Shown here in pieces: positions 23,831 to 36,844 of a DNA stretch of 64,000 nucleotides. A program made the translations under genes and the position numbers. The notes beneath the pieces are model-generated. The model searched no databases, was not told the DNA's origin, and saw nothing but the letters and a program-made list of their open reading frames with translations. Source of the DNA: Heterobilharzia americana (lineage: Eukaryota; Platyhelminthes; Trematoda; Strigeidida; Schistosomatidae); assembly GCA_944470555.2 (NCBI GenBank), contig OX104130.1, positions 77,319,160-77,383,159 of the forward strand. Reading direction: 5' to 3'. Every line of letters begins with the position of its first letter. Position 1 is the first letter of the stretch.

Positions 23831-24986
23831 CGGTTAGCGCAAAATATTCAGGCTTTAGATGTCAAGGAGTGAATACATTTGGGCTACAATGATCAATTTT
23901 CAACCAGATCACCAGGAGTGCTCTCAAAGACCCCAAACAGGTAGTCTGTATCTGACCACATGACTAAAACCTGCAGTCAGAGACTTCACAGACTGGTGAC
24001 ACGTCTTAGTCTGGCCACCCTGAAGTCTTTTTCAACTTTATTCAACTTCCTCTAGTATAACTCGTCAAGGTAAGCAGTGGCTTGGCATCCGCATTATATG
24101 ATCAAGTCATCTTGAGTCGGATCCAGAATTGACGTTCAGGAAAAGATTTATGCGCTATTTGTTGAAAGTATTGTTCACTGTTAAACAGAATATTCATTTC
24201 CTATAACTCTCCTACTGCAGTCCAATACAATTAGACTTAATCATTTCATCAAACTTGCATGTTGTTGTTTCTGTTGTTATAAGGTGTTCGTTTCGATTTA
24301 TATTTCAAAAAAGCATACTTTCTATTTTCTGCCTCTAATCAGTCCTTTATGTGTACTTTTACTAATTATTATTATTACATTCAGTGGGTAAGTGGTCAAG
24401 CGCCTATATACCAGATCTTTTCTGTTCATATTTTTGATTTGCTTCATCATCTTTTGTTCATTTGTTATCTGTTTTAAACTGATATCTTTTATATTTCCTT
24501 TTTCAATGCTTTTTTATTTGAAATTATATTTTCAAGTCAATAAGTAGTTAACTTACTTTGAACTGTTCAAAAAGTTAGTACGAACAGTATGATGGGTTAT
24601 TATTACTATTTCTTCTGGCGACTTCTATCCCTTAATTGCTTTTAGACTGCACCACTTTTTGCCTGTCATTTGTTTAAAATAATATTTAAGTTTTTTCTGA
24701 AAAAGTATTCAAGTGTAAGCATCAATTTAGTAAGAGGATATTTGTGTAAATAATTCTAAATATTCATTGGTGGAAACTTATGAGTATAACTGACCAATCA
24801 GAATGCTGCAAGAGTTTCAATCTGTCTAATGTTCTGAAATGGAAGAGTTTAAGGTTTTAATTAAAATTGTATCATATGGAACTGCAATACGTATAATCTG
24901 AAATACTCATTTGGCACTAAATACTAACATTTCTGTTACATAATAATATAGTTTGATGTTTATATGGATTTTATTTCTAAGATAGC

Positions 24987-25275
24987 AGTATTCATCACGG
25001 ACTCATATCGGCTGGATAACAGAAAGACAGAAGCTAGAAAATGTAGACCGCTGAACTCCATCAGCTTAGGTGATTTGTTAAGATGTAATCCGTGAAGTGT
25101 GAAGGTTCTGAGTTCGACCCCTGACGGGATCGTGGGTATGTACTGCTGAGAAGTCCTACACTAGAACGAAACAGCCATCCAGTGCTCTCAGGTTTCCAAT
25201 GTTCCTCCAAGGGATGTTAGTCCATGGTGAATTTCAACGTAAAATCAGTTAGTAAACTTTCACAAACCTCCAGAT
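24987..25275. repeat. Family B hammerhead SINE, copy B6, with short inverted fragment
   Basis: 25025-25275 is a plus-strand copy with box-B-like 'GAGTTCGACCCC' and a hammerhead block near 25140-25185 (stem I GTACTG/CAGTGC, core CTGAGAA with G8 changed to A, GAA present). 24987-25012 looks like the reverse complement of a B tail, so this copy too has a facing fragment. Confidence 0.65.
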
Positions 25276-26367
25276 AGAAATTTCACTATTGTTGACTCAA
25301 AATTACACAATACGGACATATAACTATAGACAATAATCGGTCAGGATATTCTTTGTTCAGCCTACATGTCTTCTGAATTGAATGTTCAAACATTCAGTTC
25401 AGTTTTTGTTTTAATCACTGAACGACAAATGTGAAAGATCTTTGAAATCCAGGTTAGACAAGAAAGCTGCTACATGACAATTTACCACTTTCCGTTGGCG
25501 CGTTACAATAAAGATTTTCTGGGATCCAAATTCAGAATTCTTAGAATCTGAAGAATAATCGATCAAAACATTCGATTTTTATAACTTTCCCATTTCACTC
25601 AGGTGTCATTTTGATAAATTGTGGCAGATGTCAGATATATTCACCTCTTATAATCAACCAATGTTACGATTCATAGATTTCTGGTTAGGTTGTTTTCAGA
25701 TAAATCCATCAAGCAATAAGTGTGCAATGGAAAAGAGTTTTAGTAGTCATAACTAAAAAAAGTGAATAAAGTTGTGATCCAAATTTCCTATGTACTGATT
25801 TTTATCGTCTTCATAATGATACCTACTCTTTTACTGTATCTACATAAAGTATAATCACCTAGATTAATACAATGCTGTATTACACTCGATGGTGTTAATC
25901 TGTCTTTCCCTATCTTTCTGACACAGTGTCGTATATTCTCTTCTTCGAAGAGACATTCAGTTAAATACTGGTGTATCCTTGTTACATATATGAGTCAGTG
26001 GACATTTGATCAATAACCTTCACATTCCACCCTTGGTGGTTACTCGACTTCTTGGTACTTATGAAAAATGGTAAGATAACAAAAGGTGTACTGCAGCGTC
26101 AAAATATGTGCAAAATGCAACCGTTTATTCATGTTTAAAATGGCTTTGGCTGTCTCCAAACTTTTATAAAACTATATATCCTATCGATTTTCGCCTTTTC
26201 AATCAATCTGACATCTACATATAGGTTATTCTCAGAACTTCAAAGCGACACAGTCGTTTGTGAAAGGCTTCAGAGATGTCAAGCTTCTTATGCGGATATC
26301 CATGTCTTGTTACAGTAATCATTTCGGTTTGAATGACGTTAAACGTGATGCAATGCCTTTTACAGTC

Positions 26368-26670
26368 GGTATTCATTATAAATTGACGTCAGTTGGAGGA
26401 ACTTCGAAACCTGGAAGCACTAGACAGCTATTTCGTCCTAGTATGGGATTTCTTAGCAGTGTGTACCCATGACCCCGGCAGGGATCGAACCCAGGATCCT
26501 CAGGTTCTGTGGCCAGCACGCTACCATTGAGCCACTGGGTTGGAATCCAGTCTTCCATATTTTCAACTTCTGTCAGTTCACAACATAGAGTGACCATTAC
26601 CCAATTTTATCGTTGAGTATTTGTCCTCATAACCACCAAGTTTGCCCCACCGGTCACGACTTCTTTTGAG
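26368..26670 (-). repeat. Family B hammerhead SINE, copy B7, long 5' form
   Basis: Minus strand: a 5' extension (26600-26670) shared with copy B9, a head with 'GGGTTCGATCCC' box B (complement near 26480-26495), and a hammerhead block at about 26410-26460 with core CTAAGAA (G5 and G8 both changed). The short reading frames across it are by-products of the repeat. Confidence 0.75.
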
Positions 26671-27179
26671 TACAAATTATTATACTTCACAACATTTTGA
26701 TGTACGTTATTAAAACAAACAATTTCAAACTAGAATTCCATAATCATGTATTAAGTTTACCGTGGAAATCATATCAAAGTTATTGTAAAAGGCAAGCAAT
26801 GAATGAATATACTCCAAGCCTATAAATTTTCATTGATTTCACCCAATTTCGAACTAGATTCATTTTCACCAATAAGTCTAATTTCTTCTGAATGTCTAAA
26901 GTTAACTGTAAGCGTCCTTTGTGGGTTGATTCATATCTACTCGGCGGTTTTCTGTACTCAACTAATATTATTTCATACGAAAAAGTATGTTGAAGAAGGG
27001 GATAATAAGGCGTGTAAAGCTTATTTGTAATTATTCTAGTTTGTTCAAATCCATTTTAAAGGGTATTAATTATCTTTTTAATTAACTATTCAGTTGGATG
27101 TAGCTAATTCCGGCTCATGTTTGTGAACTGGATTCTGGACTACATTTATTGTCATCATCCAAGTCGAAGTAAGTGGAGA

Positions 27180-27345
27180 GAGGATTTTCAACCTGTAGGC
27201 CAAAATTTCGAGCACCACTTCATTTAGTAAGATGTGAACAGCCAGGGAGTATCATAAGCCTTCATACAGCAGGTGTAGCTCACTGCCAGCTGTGCAAATA
27301 ATCACATAGCTACTAAGTGAATACAGGTCTTTACTACCATAATAA
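27180..27345 (+). repeat. Family D SINE, 3' portion
   Basis: Contains 'CCAGGGAGTATCATAAGCC' followed by 'CAGGTGTAGCTCACTGCC', matching the body of the D copies at 31865, 41655 and 51715. Confidence 0.55.
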
Positions 27346-28432
27346 GTTTTCTCTGATGAATTTTCATCTATTTTGTCTTCCAATAACAAGTTTTATTTTA
27401 GGATAACACAATTATACATAGTACTCCTGATAGACAGCAAGGAATAGTAGGATAAGCTAATTTTATTCATAAAAATATCATGAATAGATAAAAACTGTAA
27501 TATGAGACTTTCATTATTGATAAAATACTCGTGTCCTTTGAGCTTATTGAAATTCTATTTACCAATATATCATGCTACTTGGTGCAGCTATGGAATCCAT
27601 CATAGTTAATATCAAAGCTTTTAAGATGGTGGAAATAAATCCTACTCTATAGCCTAAAAATGATTCAAACTCATAGCTAAGGCATATTTTCAAATGTCTG
27701 ATTGAAGATTCTAACATCTCTACTTGTTTACTGGTGAATATTTCCAGTGGTCTCAGTAAATTCTCTTCAAAGAACTTACGAAGTGATTATTTTCATATTA
27801 GCTTGCCTTAAGAAGAAAGAAAAATACTTTTCATAATAATCCTGTAGGTAATGTTTTTAACTGTGATGGTGGTCAAAGAAGCAATAGTTTGTGGAATGTG
27901 GAATACAATCATTCCATATATTTCAATTCGACCTACCTGATATGTGACAGTGAAGGAGGAGTTCGAAGCTACTTTAAAATGATATAAAATCAAGTCATTA
28001 GTAAATTTTAATTGGAAATAATAATTTTATGATCTCAGATTACATAATTTTACTAAATAAGTGATACTTTAAACTCAGCACTAATAATCCTATTAAATTA
28101 CGTTGAATCCTATTCTCCCTCTTCTTCTCTACTTTTATTTATTGTAAAATTGAATTTACTAATAATGAGGGAATTAGTTATATTTCAATATGCTTATCTT
28201 ATTTATCATGTGAAGGAGGTTGTATTCTTATGTTGGAGGATAAATTCATTAAACATGTCAAGATAATTATTGATTACTGAATATCAAGTATTCAGCTGTT
28301 CCATTGAACATCCATACTCAACAACAATTACGTCAATTGTACACATAATCAGTAGTATTTAATGGAAATTTTAAAAATATCGTTGTCATATGACTATAAC
28401 GTTAAACACACGTGGCCAATGCTGAAGTAATA

Positions 28433-28446
28433 TATATATATATATC
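28433..28446. repeat. Short TA microsatellite
   Basis: A run of alternating TA in otherwise unremarkable intron sequence. Confidence 0.5.
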
Positions 28447-28894
28447 CTTCAGTGTCCTGGTAACATGATTATTAATGTGTAAGAATAACGTATTACAAAT
28501 AACAAAAAGCGTAGAAAGTCTGATGTAATAAGAAAAAATTATTTTCCTAACAATATGATTTGTTTCTTATTATTAATCAGAACTAAGGAAACTTGATCTA
28601 AATTTAAGACTCTGGTTTTCATATTCTCATGCTTAACACACGATTATTATGTCTAAACATCTTGATATTCATTTCACTAGCGCAGATATCCTATAGTACT
28701 ATGGCTGGATTCTTTTCATCAATTTCATGCTTACGTTTAGCTAATTGTTAACTAAAAAAACTGAATTTTCCTTTTCAGTAGTTGTTTCATAATGAAAATG
28801 TTTCTTGTTATTTGATTCATGTTTAGAAAATTGAGGAAATGAATAAAGTGTGAAACTATATGAGTCAATAAATTCTCACATTAGTAGATACACT

Positions 28895-29768
28895 GGGCCG
28901 TGGAAAAGAACCATGAAGATTTAGATTTCGCCGATGACTTATGACTAATGTCACACAAACTTGAAGATCTACAGGCGAAAACTAACAAGTTGACAGAAGA
29001 GGCAGCAAAGACGGGACTTCAAGTGAATATAGAGAAGACAGAAGTGATGAAGATGCCCAAACAACAACACTAATAACAACAAACTCCTATCACTACCAAT
29101 GGGAGAAACTTAAAGGAAGTAGCCTCTTTCACCTATCTAGGCAGCACTGTTTCAACTGCACTCAGCACGGACGAGGATGTCAAAGTTAGGATAAGAAACA
29201 CAGCAAGACAGGCCTTCATTAACCTGAAACCAGTGTGGAGATCTGCACTCCACTCAGCATAAAGCGTGAACAACATCCGGATTTTCAACACTAACGTCAA
29301 GTCAGTGCTTCTTTTTGGCTCAGAGACTTGGCGCGTTACCAGAAGCATTTCCAAAAAACTACAGACATTCATTAACAACTGCCTACGATGGCTCGTTACT
29401 GAAGCTGAGATGGCCAGAATAATAAGAGTAAACAACTCACTTTGGGAACGAACCAACCAAGAATCTATCTCTCAACAAATATGCACTGGAAAGAAGTGGA
29501 GATGGATTGGGCATACACACACTGAGAAGGCTGACTGGGGACATCACGCGTCAGGCCAGACACTCGAGTGGAACTCAGATGGGAAGCGACGAGTTGTGCG
29601 TCCGAGACGAGGGTGATATCGCGGAGATCTTGTGAGGAAGAAATGAGAGCTAGTGGGCTGTCTTAGTGCCAGGTTGAAAAGATTTCAGAGAGCAGAATGG
29701 AGTGTAGACGTGCTACTGAAGCCCTATGTTCCATTAGGAACCCAAGGGACAAATAATATAATAATAAT
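28895..29768 (+). mobile_element. RTE/SR2-like retrotransposon relic: RT motif to 3' end
   Basis: Starts at the RT catalytic box: 'EDLDFADDL' is readable at about 28915-28941 and runs straight into a TGA. It continues through 'KLEDLQAKTNKLTEEAAK', then 'EVASFTYLGSTVST', 'DEDVKVRI', and an open stretch at 29266-29616 with 'IRIFNTNVKSVLLFGSETW', 'FINNCLRWL', 'NNSLWERTNQ', 'WRWIGHT' and 'GKRRVVRPRRG'. It ends with the common 3' block '(CCC)TATGTTCCATTAGGAACC' and a short AT-rich tail. The FADD aspartates are kept but the frame is broken in several places. Confidence 0.87.
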
Positions 29769-30089
29769 AGTAGATAAACTAATAAAACACGATGAGATGC
29801 AATGATTGAACCAAGGTAACATCAGCAGCGATCAGTTATGGAAGCTCTATCGCTTATTATTGATAATCATATAACATGATTTATCAAGTTATCACATTTT
29901 ATTCAACTGGCTGTGTAAATAATTTCAGAAGAGTGATTTATAGATCGACTAAGTATGTTAAGTGAAACTACTTATTTTCATGATCCCACATCTCATGCTG
30001 TTGTTAACTCAAATGTATTGATTTGTCACTGGGAATTTAACACTGTTATCTAATCCTCAGTAATGGCTGAATCCTATCATTTTTTAATG

Positions 30090-30325
30090 TTATCTAGGAG
30101 GGTTAGCGTCACGATACACTTTGTCTGATTTCAGATAGTTATCGGTAGTTGGCAGGACGTTATACTTCATCTAGATTTTCGTCTTTTGGCACTTGTCAGC
30201 AAGGCGTATCTGTAATCTCCAAGCAACTGATGTCCACTGAAGGATTCAAACTTACGTCACCTAGTGCTGCACTCTGAAATCACCATTCAACTAATCAGGT
30301 CACGACTGACTTACTGTAGGACTGG
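30090..30325 (-). repeat. Family E dispersed repeat, copy E2
   Basis: Shares 'CAGCAAGGCGTATCT' with 49655-49935 and 'CTCCAAGCAACTGAT' with 18405-18715. A minus-strand 'AAGTTTGAATCC' could be a decayed box B. Confidence 0.55.
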
Positions 30326-31864
30326 ATTGACGTCAGGAGGGTAGTCAATTTTATGTTGTCTATTTCTGAGTTCTGACCAAATTGTATCGTTCCTATTTTA
30401 ACCTGTGTTAATGCGTCTTTCTACTTATGTGATGCTTTTTGGTAGCATATAAAAGATACGTTTTATTTTTTTGAAAGGGAGATTGTATGTCTCAGATATT
30501 TTGTTGAGTGGATCGCTTACACTACATATATAGCGATCATCACACGTAACGACTGTGATTGAACCAACATGCACTCACTTTCATACAATATGCCAACTCA
30601 TTGTCTGGATTGACTCCTACAAGCCACCCTAATGAATACACCTGCTATGGTTTAAATGGTCAGTTATCACTGTTTTTACAGGAAATAGTAGTCTTTCAGG
30701 CCACTGAAGTAAAACATACTCTCAGTTTCCGAATCACTAACAGATAGGTGCGTCCAATTGTAAGTTTATTCAACAGTTTGCTCACCAAAGTTATAATTTG
30801 TCGAGTAGAGTGAAATTTTACTCCATGATAATGAGTCATATTAGTGGATTTCATCAATTATTGATCATTTCATTCGAAACTTGCATGGCTGAATATTTCG
30901 ACAATGAACTTGGAGGTTTACTCATCCAGCGCATTATCATATGCTGATCAGCTGTAGGATAGATTTAATCTCATAAATAAATACTAAATGTATGAATAAC
31001 ATTCGCCAAATTATATAGATCCTCTGGAAGTATAGTTCAAGATTTACTGGGATTATTCTCTGTTTAGTTGTATTGAAAACACAAATAATCTAATGTGACA
31101 GGAGAACTGATTGATTTGCTCGTGAAATATGGGCCTACGACTTAGGATATCGACAATATAAGTAACTTGGTCGACTGAAACTGAAAAAGAAGGTAAGTAA
31201 ATTAATATATACTTCTAGTTATATTATTGCATCCAGAGTTTAGAATGAGATAAATACCTCCTGCATATAAGCTGTCATCAACGATTCTAGGTAGTATAAA
31301 CGATTAGTCGCTTTATTTTCCAAGACTGTAAACTTCTTGTAGAGTGTAAACGGCCTGTCAGTAGTCTAATATTTTAGACCGATTGATAAGTTTTATTACG
31401 ATGAGGCCTTTTCCCCTTGTCCCTTTTCGTAAACAACACTACCAACTGAGGTGATAGTTACCTTATAGGACTGGAAAAAACCTCAACCAACTTGAATGAT
31501 ACAGGTCGACAGACATTTAGAGCAGCTTGCTCCTGTAGCTTAATTTTCTGCTTACAAAACAATGACCATGTAGAATGTCCTCCGTGTGATACAACAGACT
31601 ACTTCGACCGGCATAAAGTGACACACGATTCGAACCTCTAACTTCGTCAAAGATAACTAAGTACCTAAAACATAATTACATAACAAAAACACCTAATAAA
31701 CACCTGAATGCTTGTGTTTTATGCTAAGATCATTGAATGGTTTGCTGACTGGACTACAGACTCAGCTGGACTTCTGATTGTTATACATCTATTTCGGTGA
31801 AACCTGATATAGTGAATTGTATGTGTCCACTTACATGCAGTACAATACACTGTTTATGAACTGA

Positions 31865-32105
31865 TCGTTTGGGAGCTAACTTTCAACTGATGGGTTAAGG
31901 ATTCGAACCCCACTCCACTTTTCCAGGTTTGGGTAATCAGGTAGCAGCTCTCGGACAATAGGTGTGGCCCATTGGCAGTCGCACAAACCTACACATGGTT
32001 GCTATGTGAGTTTCGATTCACTTTGACATTGAATGGCACAGGTCCAAATTTGATAGGCAACCAGAGTTTCGTCAAATTTCACAAATAAGCTCTACTGATG
32101 GCTGC
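31865..32105 (+). repeat. Family D tRNA-derived SINE
   Basis: Head 'GGGAGCTAACTTTCAACTG' with box-B-like 'GGATTCGAACCCC' (31900-31912), then the body 'CAGGTAGCAGCTCTCGGAC', 'GTGTGGCCCATTGGCAGTCG'. Same order of blocks as at 51715-51890 and 41655-41850. Confidence 0.65.
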
Positions 32106-32384
32106 AAATAAGCATAAAACCTACGTGAAGTAGTAGGCTTGCATGTCGACTAACTATAAAATTGTATGCCATTTAGATGATATGAGACAGGTAAGATAAA
32201 AACCACAGACGCGAACTTCGTGCTTCCTAATACTCACTCACAAGGTACCTGTTCATTACTGAAAAAATGTATGCTGTTTTCGATGTTTTAATTGTAGCTC
32301 TTTAGAGAAATAATCATCATTACCGAAGCGTAATTATGGCTTCATTTTTTTAAATTATTATCTCGCAATATCTCAAGCTGATAA

Positions 32385-32600
32385 TAAAGGGAAAGGATTG
32401 TGAAATAAAGGGGAATCGAAACGGAAAAGGAAATACTGAAGAGAAGCTGTTGAAAGAGGGGGAAAGGGGAAAATTAGATTATCAGATTACAATGGGGGAG
32501 GAAAAATGGAATTAGGTTGATTGAGAAAAACAAAATCAAGGAGGGAAAAGAAGTAACAATCGTAAGCAAAAAGCGTAAAAAGGGAAATCGGTTGCACTCC
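32385..32600 (+). repeat. Purine-rich tract
   Basis: More than 200 bases strongly biased to A and G on the plus strand, followed by a CCCCCGCCCC patch at 32600-32609 and pyrimidine-biased sequence to about 32690. No gene or repeat family recognised. Such asymmetry is unusual against the T/A-balanced surroundings. Confidence 0.5.
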
Positions 32601-33627
32601 CCCGCCCCACGATTATCGCTTTTTATTTGTACACTAAGCTTCCCATTTATTTCCACTTTTATACACTTTAATTTCCCCTTCTGGTCTGCTTGCGATTAAA
32701 ACATTAAAAACCACTTTTTACAAACGCATGATTCATTTACACTTCGTTTATAACAAGTTCTTAACAACATAGTTATTTGGATTTATACCATTTTAGACTA
32801 GTTGAACACTGTCTCATACCCTTAGACATGTTATATACCAATTACAGCCCATTGCGTAAATCTGTCTGAACCAAGGTACTGACATGACAACTAAGGATGT
32901 CACATAAAAGTGTGTAAATCAACAGAAACAGAAAGATAATTTAACCAGATAAAACAAAGAGGACACACATATTAAGATACCTAAAATTTGATGAACAAAA
33001 AGAGTATATGAATTCCTAGGGGATTTTTACACAAATCATCTGTTATCTTCAACTACTGGTTTATAATATGTCGGATAGCTTACTCAGTTGGAGGGTGGAG
33101 ATAATGTTGCACAATTCTGGCAACTATTGATGTTAAAATCTGTTCACACGTATTCGTTTGTATTAAATTTCATAATCTATTTCATATTATCGATAAATTA
33201 AAGGAATTTTTTGTCATAAACTTTCTATTGACTCGCCAGAACTATCAATCAGAAACTAACTGAATTATTCGCATACCTCTGAACGACTATACCTCCAAGA
33301 CTTTGATTCATATCTCATACATTATATGCAATTTAGCTCGGATAAGTAGCATTTTTCAGTCTCAAAACACCCTGTGAATTTCTGTCTTTTAACAAAGTTA
33401 TGTTGTGATATTCTAGTGCATCTCACGGACCAACAAGTTTTTTTCCAGCATACTACTAATTATCACTTCGTGTGACAAACTTCTATATGCCTATTGAAAA
33501 AGACCACCTGAAATTAATAACTTGTGAAATTTTCTGTCAAATATTTTTTCAAAAAAAATCAAAAGTAGCTTGAAATAATTTTAGCGAATAAATGTAACTG
33601 CTTTAAGTTTCGCTTCAATATACTACG

Positions 33628-33825
33628 AATTCATATCAGTTGGAAAACCATTGAAAACTTGAAAACATTGAACAGCTGTGGGACTCCCTAGCAGTTTACA
33701 CCTATGACCCTCCTCCCCTCCAAAGATGTAGTCCAGGACTTTCGCAGCTAGCTAGTTCCATACCGAGCTACTGGGCTAGAGTCCAACCTTTCACATTTTC
33801 CTATTTCTACCAGTCTGTGATGAAG
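33628..33825 (-). repeat. Family B SINE, copy B8, hammerhead deleted
   Basis: The tail and head blocks of family B are present on the minus strand, but the middle is shortened ('AACAGCTGTGGGACTCC' on +): stem II and GAA are lost, so no ribozyme can form. Confidence 0.55.
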
Positions 33826-33924
33826 TTGCTTATTGGCTCAAACACTTAATTTTTAAGTAGTAGGTTCTGTTTTTAAATCCTGAACCACCAGGTAGTGTTA
33901 TAAACTTTCACAAAAAATACAAGG

Positions 33925-34090
33925 TCTCATTTCTTGGCGCCTGAACCTGGTAGTTGATGGATTGTATTATTACTGGGTGATGACTGAAGGTTAAATGAAA
34001 ATTCGAACCAGCGACCATCGAGTTCCTGGTCCGATGCTCTACTAACTGAGCTGCTAGATCCGACTGCTGACCAGAATTTTATTTTACTCC
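33925..34090 (-). repeat. Family C tRNA-derived SINE, antisense copy
   Basis: Minus strand: 'TAGCAGCTCAGTTAGTAGAG' (box A) and 'GGTTCGAATTTTC' (box B) followed by the C-family body with 'TTTCATTTAACCTTCAGTC'. It faces the sense copy 210 bp away. Confidence 0.75.
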
Positions 34091-34299
34091 AATCACAAGT
34101 GTGGTTTTGCTCAACTTTCATATGAATTCGTGATGCATTACTACCACTTGATCGTACTCACACTGGCTGCCTAGTCAAAACTTCTCATTCCAATCCAAAT
34201 CCAACTGAATAAGAGTGGGGGAGCATCATATCAATCATCATTTTTTGACCATCTTACTATTGAACCTTGTTGATCGAAGTGAAGTGAAAATCTGGTCAG

Positions 34300-34460
34300 C
34301 ACTCAGACCTGGTAGCTCAGTTGGTAGAGCATCAAGCCGGAAACCTGGTGGTTGGTGGTTCGAATTTGGTCATGGTCCAAATTTTCATTTCACCTTCAAT
34401 CCAGTAACAATGCTACTCTGCCAAAACTACGGCTATCTCAGATAGTCGAAAAAGGATTGT
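34300..34460 (+). repeat. Family C tRNA-derived SINE, sense copy
   Basis: Box A 'GGTAGCTCAGTTGGTAGAGC' at 34311-34330 is close to the D-arm of ordinary tRNAs, and box B 'GGTTCGAATTT' lies at 34358-34368. The acceptor arms do not pair and the tail continues with SINE sequence ('TTTCATTTCACCTTCAATCC'), so this is a SINE and not a tRNA gene. Pol III promotion is likely if the copy is young. Confidence 0.8.
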
Positions 34461-34689
34461 ATTATATTCTGTTTGCAGTGATTTTTTATCATCCAACGCT
34501 ATATCTATCAGAAAACAAGTCAATGACCAAAAAAACTTAGAATTTAGTTCTCTCTCCTTCAGCCCAGTAAGCACCATGTGATTTTTACTGCCTAGTAAGC
34601 AAGCATTCAACTTGACGATTTTCTACAAACTGTGTAGTGATAAATTAGCCAGTTATAGTGTCAGAAAATCGGTCAGAATTACATATAAT

Positions 34690-35145
34690 ATATACCTTAT
34701 CTTCATGTAAATCAGGAGAGAAATTCTGTGGACAACTTCAATCAGTAATGAACATGACCCTGGTTGGCGACATCGAAATTCTCATGGGTGATACTGAAGA
34801 TCAGATGACCAGAAAGAATAAGCAACAAGAAACGCTGGTCGGAAACGGACCAATCAAGAACCCATCACCCAACAAATATACAGAAAAAAGTGGAGATGGG
34901 TTGGGCATACACTAAGGAGACCACTTGGGGACATCACGCATCAGACCAGGAGAGGCCATCAAGTGGAAGCTACTTAGAAAAAGACGAGTTGGGCGTCTGA
35001 GGTTGACGTGAAGGAGATATGTGAGGAAGAAATGAAAGCTTGTGTACAGTCGTGGAGCCAGCTTCAAATGACTGGAGAGAAGAGAGTGCAATGGCCACGT
35101 GCTACTAAAGCCCTATGTTCCACTAGGAACTCAAAGGACAAATAA
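34690..35145 (+). mobile_element. RTE/SR2-like relic, C-terminal end only
   Basis: Reads in changing frames 'ILMGDTEDQMTRKNKQQE', 'NPSPNKYTEKSGDGLGI' and, after frameshifts, 'KRRVGR' and the terminal 'CCTATGTTCCACTAGGAAC' followed by a short AAT repeat tail. The RT part is missing, the usual 5' truncation of such elements. Confidence 0.75.
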
Positions 35146-36534
35146 TAATGTAAATCAAGAAACCCATTTCCTCGATAAAACTTTATCCCTTTCACCTTTT
35201 TACTCTTTAATTTTCTGTCTGTTTTTATCTTCTTCTGTCAGTTCAAGGATTCAAAATGTGTTGACTTCCAGTGAACCACAGTTTTGTGTTTCCTTTAAAC
35301 CGGCGATTCAGTGGGTATATAATCTATTTCCTACTTTAATCCATGTTTATTACGAAATTCAAAGACGCCTACAGGATCTTTTAGGGTCCTAGTGTGAAGT
35401 GAAATAACTGAAGAATATTATGCAATTCATTAGAATTCTATTGTTTAAAGACTAGAATTTGTGTTGTAAATACTCAAAGTGCTTGATTAGCGTTGAATAG
35501 ATTTGTGCTATGTAATGATTAGGTCCATTGTGACGGAATAATACACATACTGGATGTTAATTACTACTGACTGAACTAATTAGTAACTGCTTCTAGTAAT
35601 CAGGCGGTTTATGTTGAAGCTAGATATACAGTGGCCAGACAAGGAAGAAAAAATCAATGAGTAACACCATAGTCGTTCATCGAGCGTGATAACAACTTAA
35701 ATGTCAAGCCATATTTTTGCTAGAATATGAGTAGGTCGATGAAACCTCAACAACTAATGATAACAATTCTTAAGTTTTTTTTCAATATTGGCTGGAGCCT
35801 TCTAAATAATTAAATTAGGATACTTGATGGAATTCACTGGACACAAGAAATAATCAGTAAATTTCGACTCTAAGAGGTATCTCACGTCCCGGAAAAACCC
35901 AATCAATCTCATCATTTTTCAATTATTTCTTCTCTCTTTACTCACTGATTTTTTTTGATTTATCTTATCTCGCCTCGTATTTTTATCTTTTTTCAAGTTG
36001 TACATTGCTGAGAAATGTGGGGACTAAAATTAAAGCATATCTTCAGTTAGATTCTACAATACTCTGTCTATCAAGTACATTATACGTAGAGAACTTTACC
36101 TTCTAGATGAAGATAATTTTGATAACTAATATATCCATGCGCCTAAAACTACTTTTTGATAATCTTCTTGTTCGTAGATATATTTTAAGTATATCATAAA
36201 TGTATATCTCAAAATGGATGTCTAGCTGAGGTTGTGATTGTTAGAGGTTTTCATTGGGACTTCAGAAAAAGATTTCTGATCAGAATTTACACTGGATTAA
36301 ACTGCTTAACTTATAGATGATCACTTCAAAGGGCTATTTTTCCTTTCCATTGGTCAACCTTTCCTGAAGTACAGCATTTGTATTGTCTTAGCTGTTTCCA
36401 AATGACTACTCAAAGAAAATGTCGCTAACTATATTTCCAGGTTACAGTCTTTCGATAAACTTAGATGTACTGAGTCATCATCATTATTGATTATCTGGTG
36501 CAGATCCGTTCTTTTCTCAAATGTTTGCGCTTCA

Positions 36535-36785
36535 TTTTTACTTCTACTTCCCCGTGGTATGTGACTTTGTCAGTTTGCATTCATGACCCTGCAGGGATTC
36601 GAACCCAGGACCTTTAGGTCCCATGGCCAGCACGTTACCATTGAGCTGCTGGATTGAAATCCAATAATACATATTTCTAACTGCCGTCAGTTTGAGACAT
36701 AGTTTGACCATTGCCCAATTTCATCGCTGAGTATTCGTTCTCACATCCACCAGGTTCGCCTGACCGGTCACAACTTCTCATTGAG
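36535..36785 (-). repeat. Family B SINE, copy B9, head and long 5' region
   Basis: Minus strand: the 5' extension shared with B7 ('GACCGGTCAGGCGAACCTGG' end near 36750), a head with 'GGGTTCGAATCCC' box B (36594-36607 complement), then truncation before a complete hammerhead. Confidence 0.65.
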
Positions 36786-36844
36786 ACTTGAGGAATCACC
36801 TATCGAAGCTAGTCATCAATAAGTAATAAATCAATTCACTTTGA

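Noticed and set aside
29266..29616. 116-codon frame as a host gene
   Set aside because: It is the connection and C-terminal region of an RTE retrotransposon, continuous with an RT FADD box upstream and the common 3' end downstream.
34306..34372. Possible tRNA gene with good box A and box B
   Set aside because: Acceptor and anticodon arms do not fold and the sequence runs on into a repeated SINE tail; related copies at 33925 and 51535 show it is a dispersed repeat.
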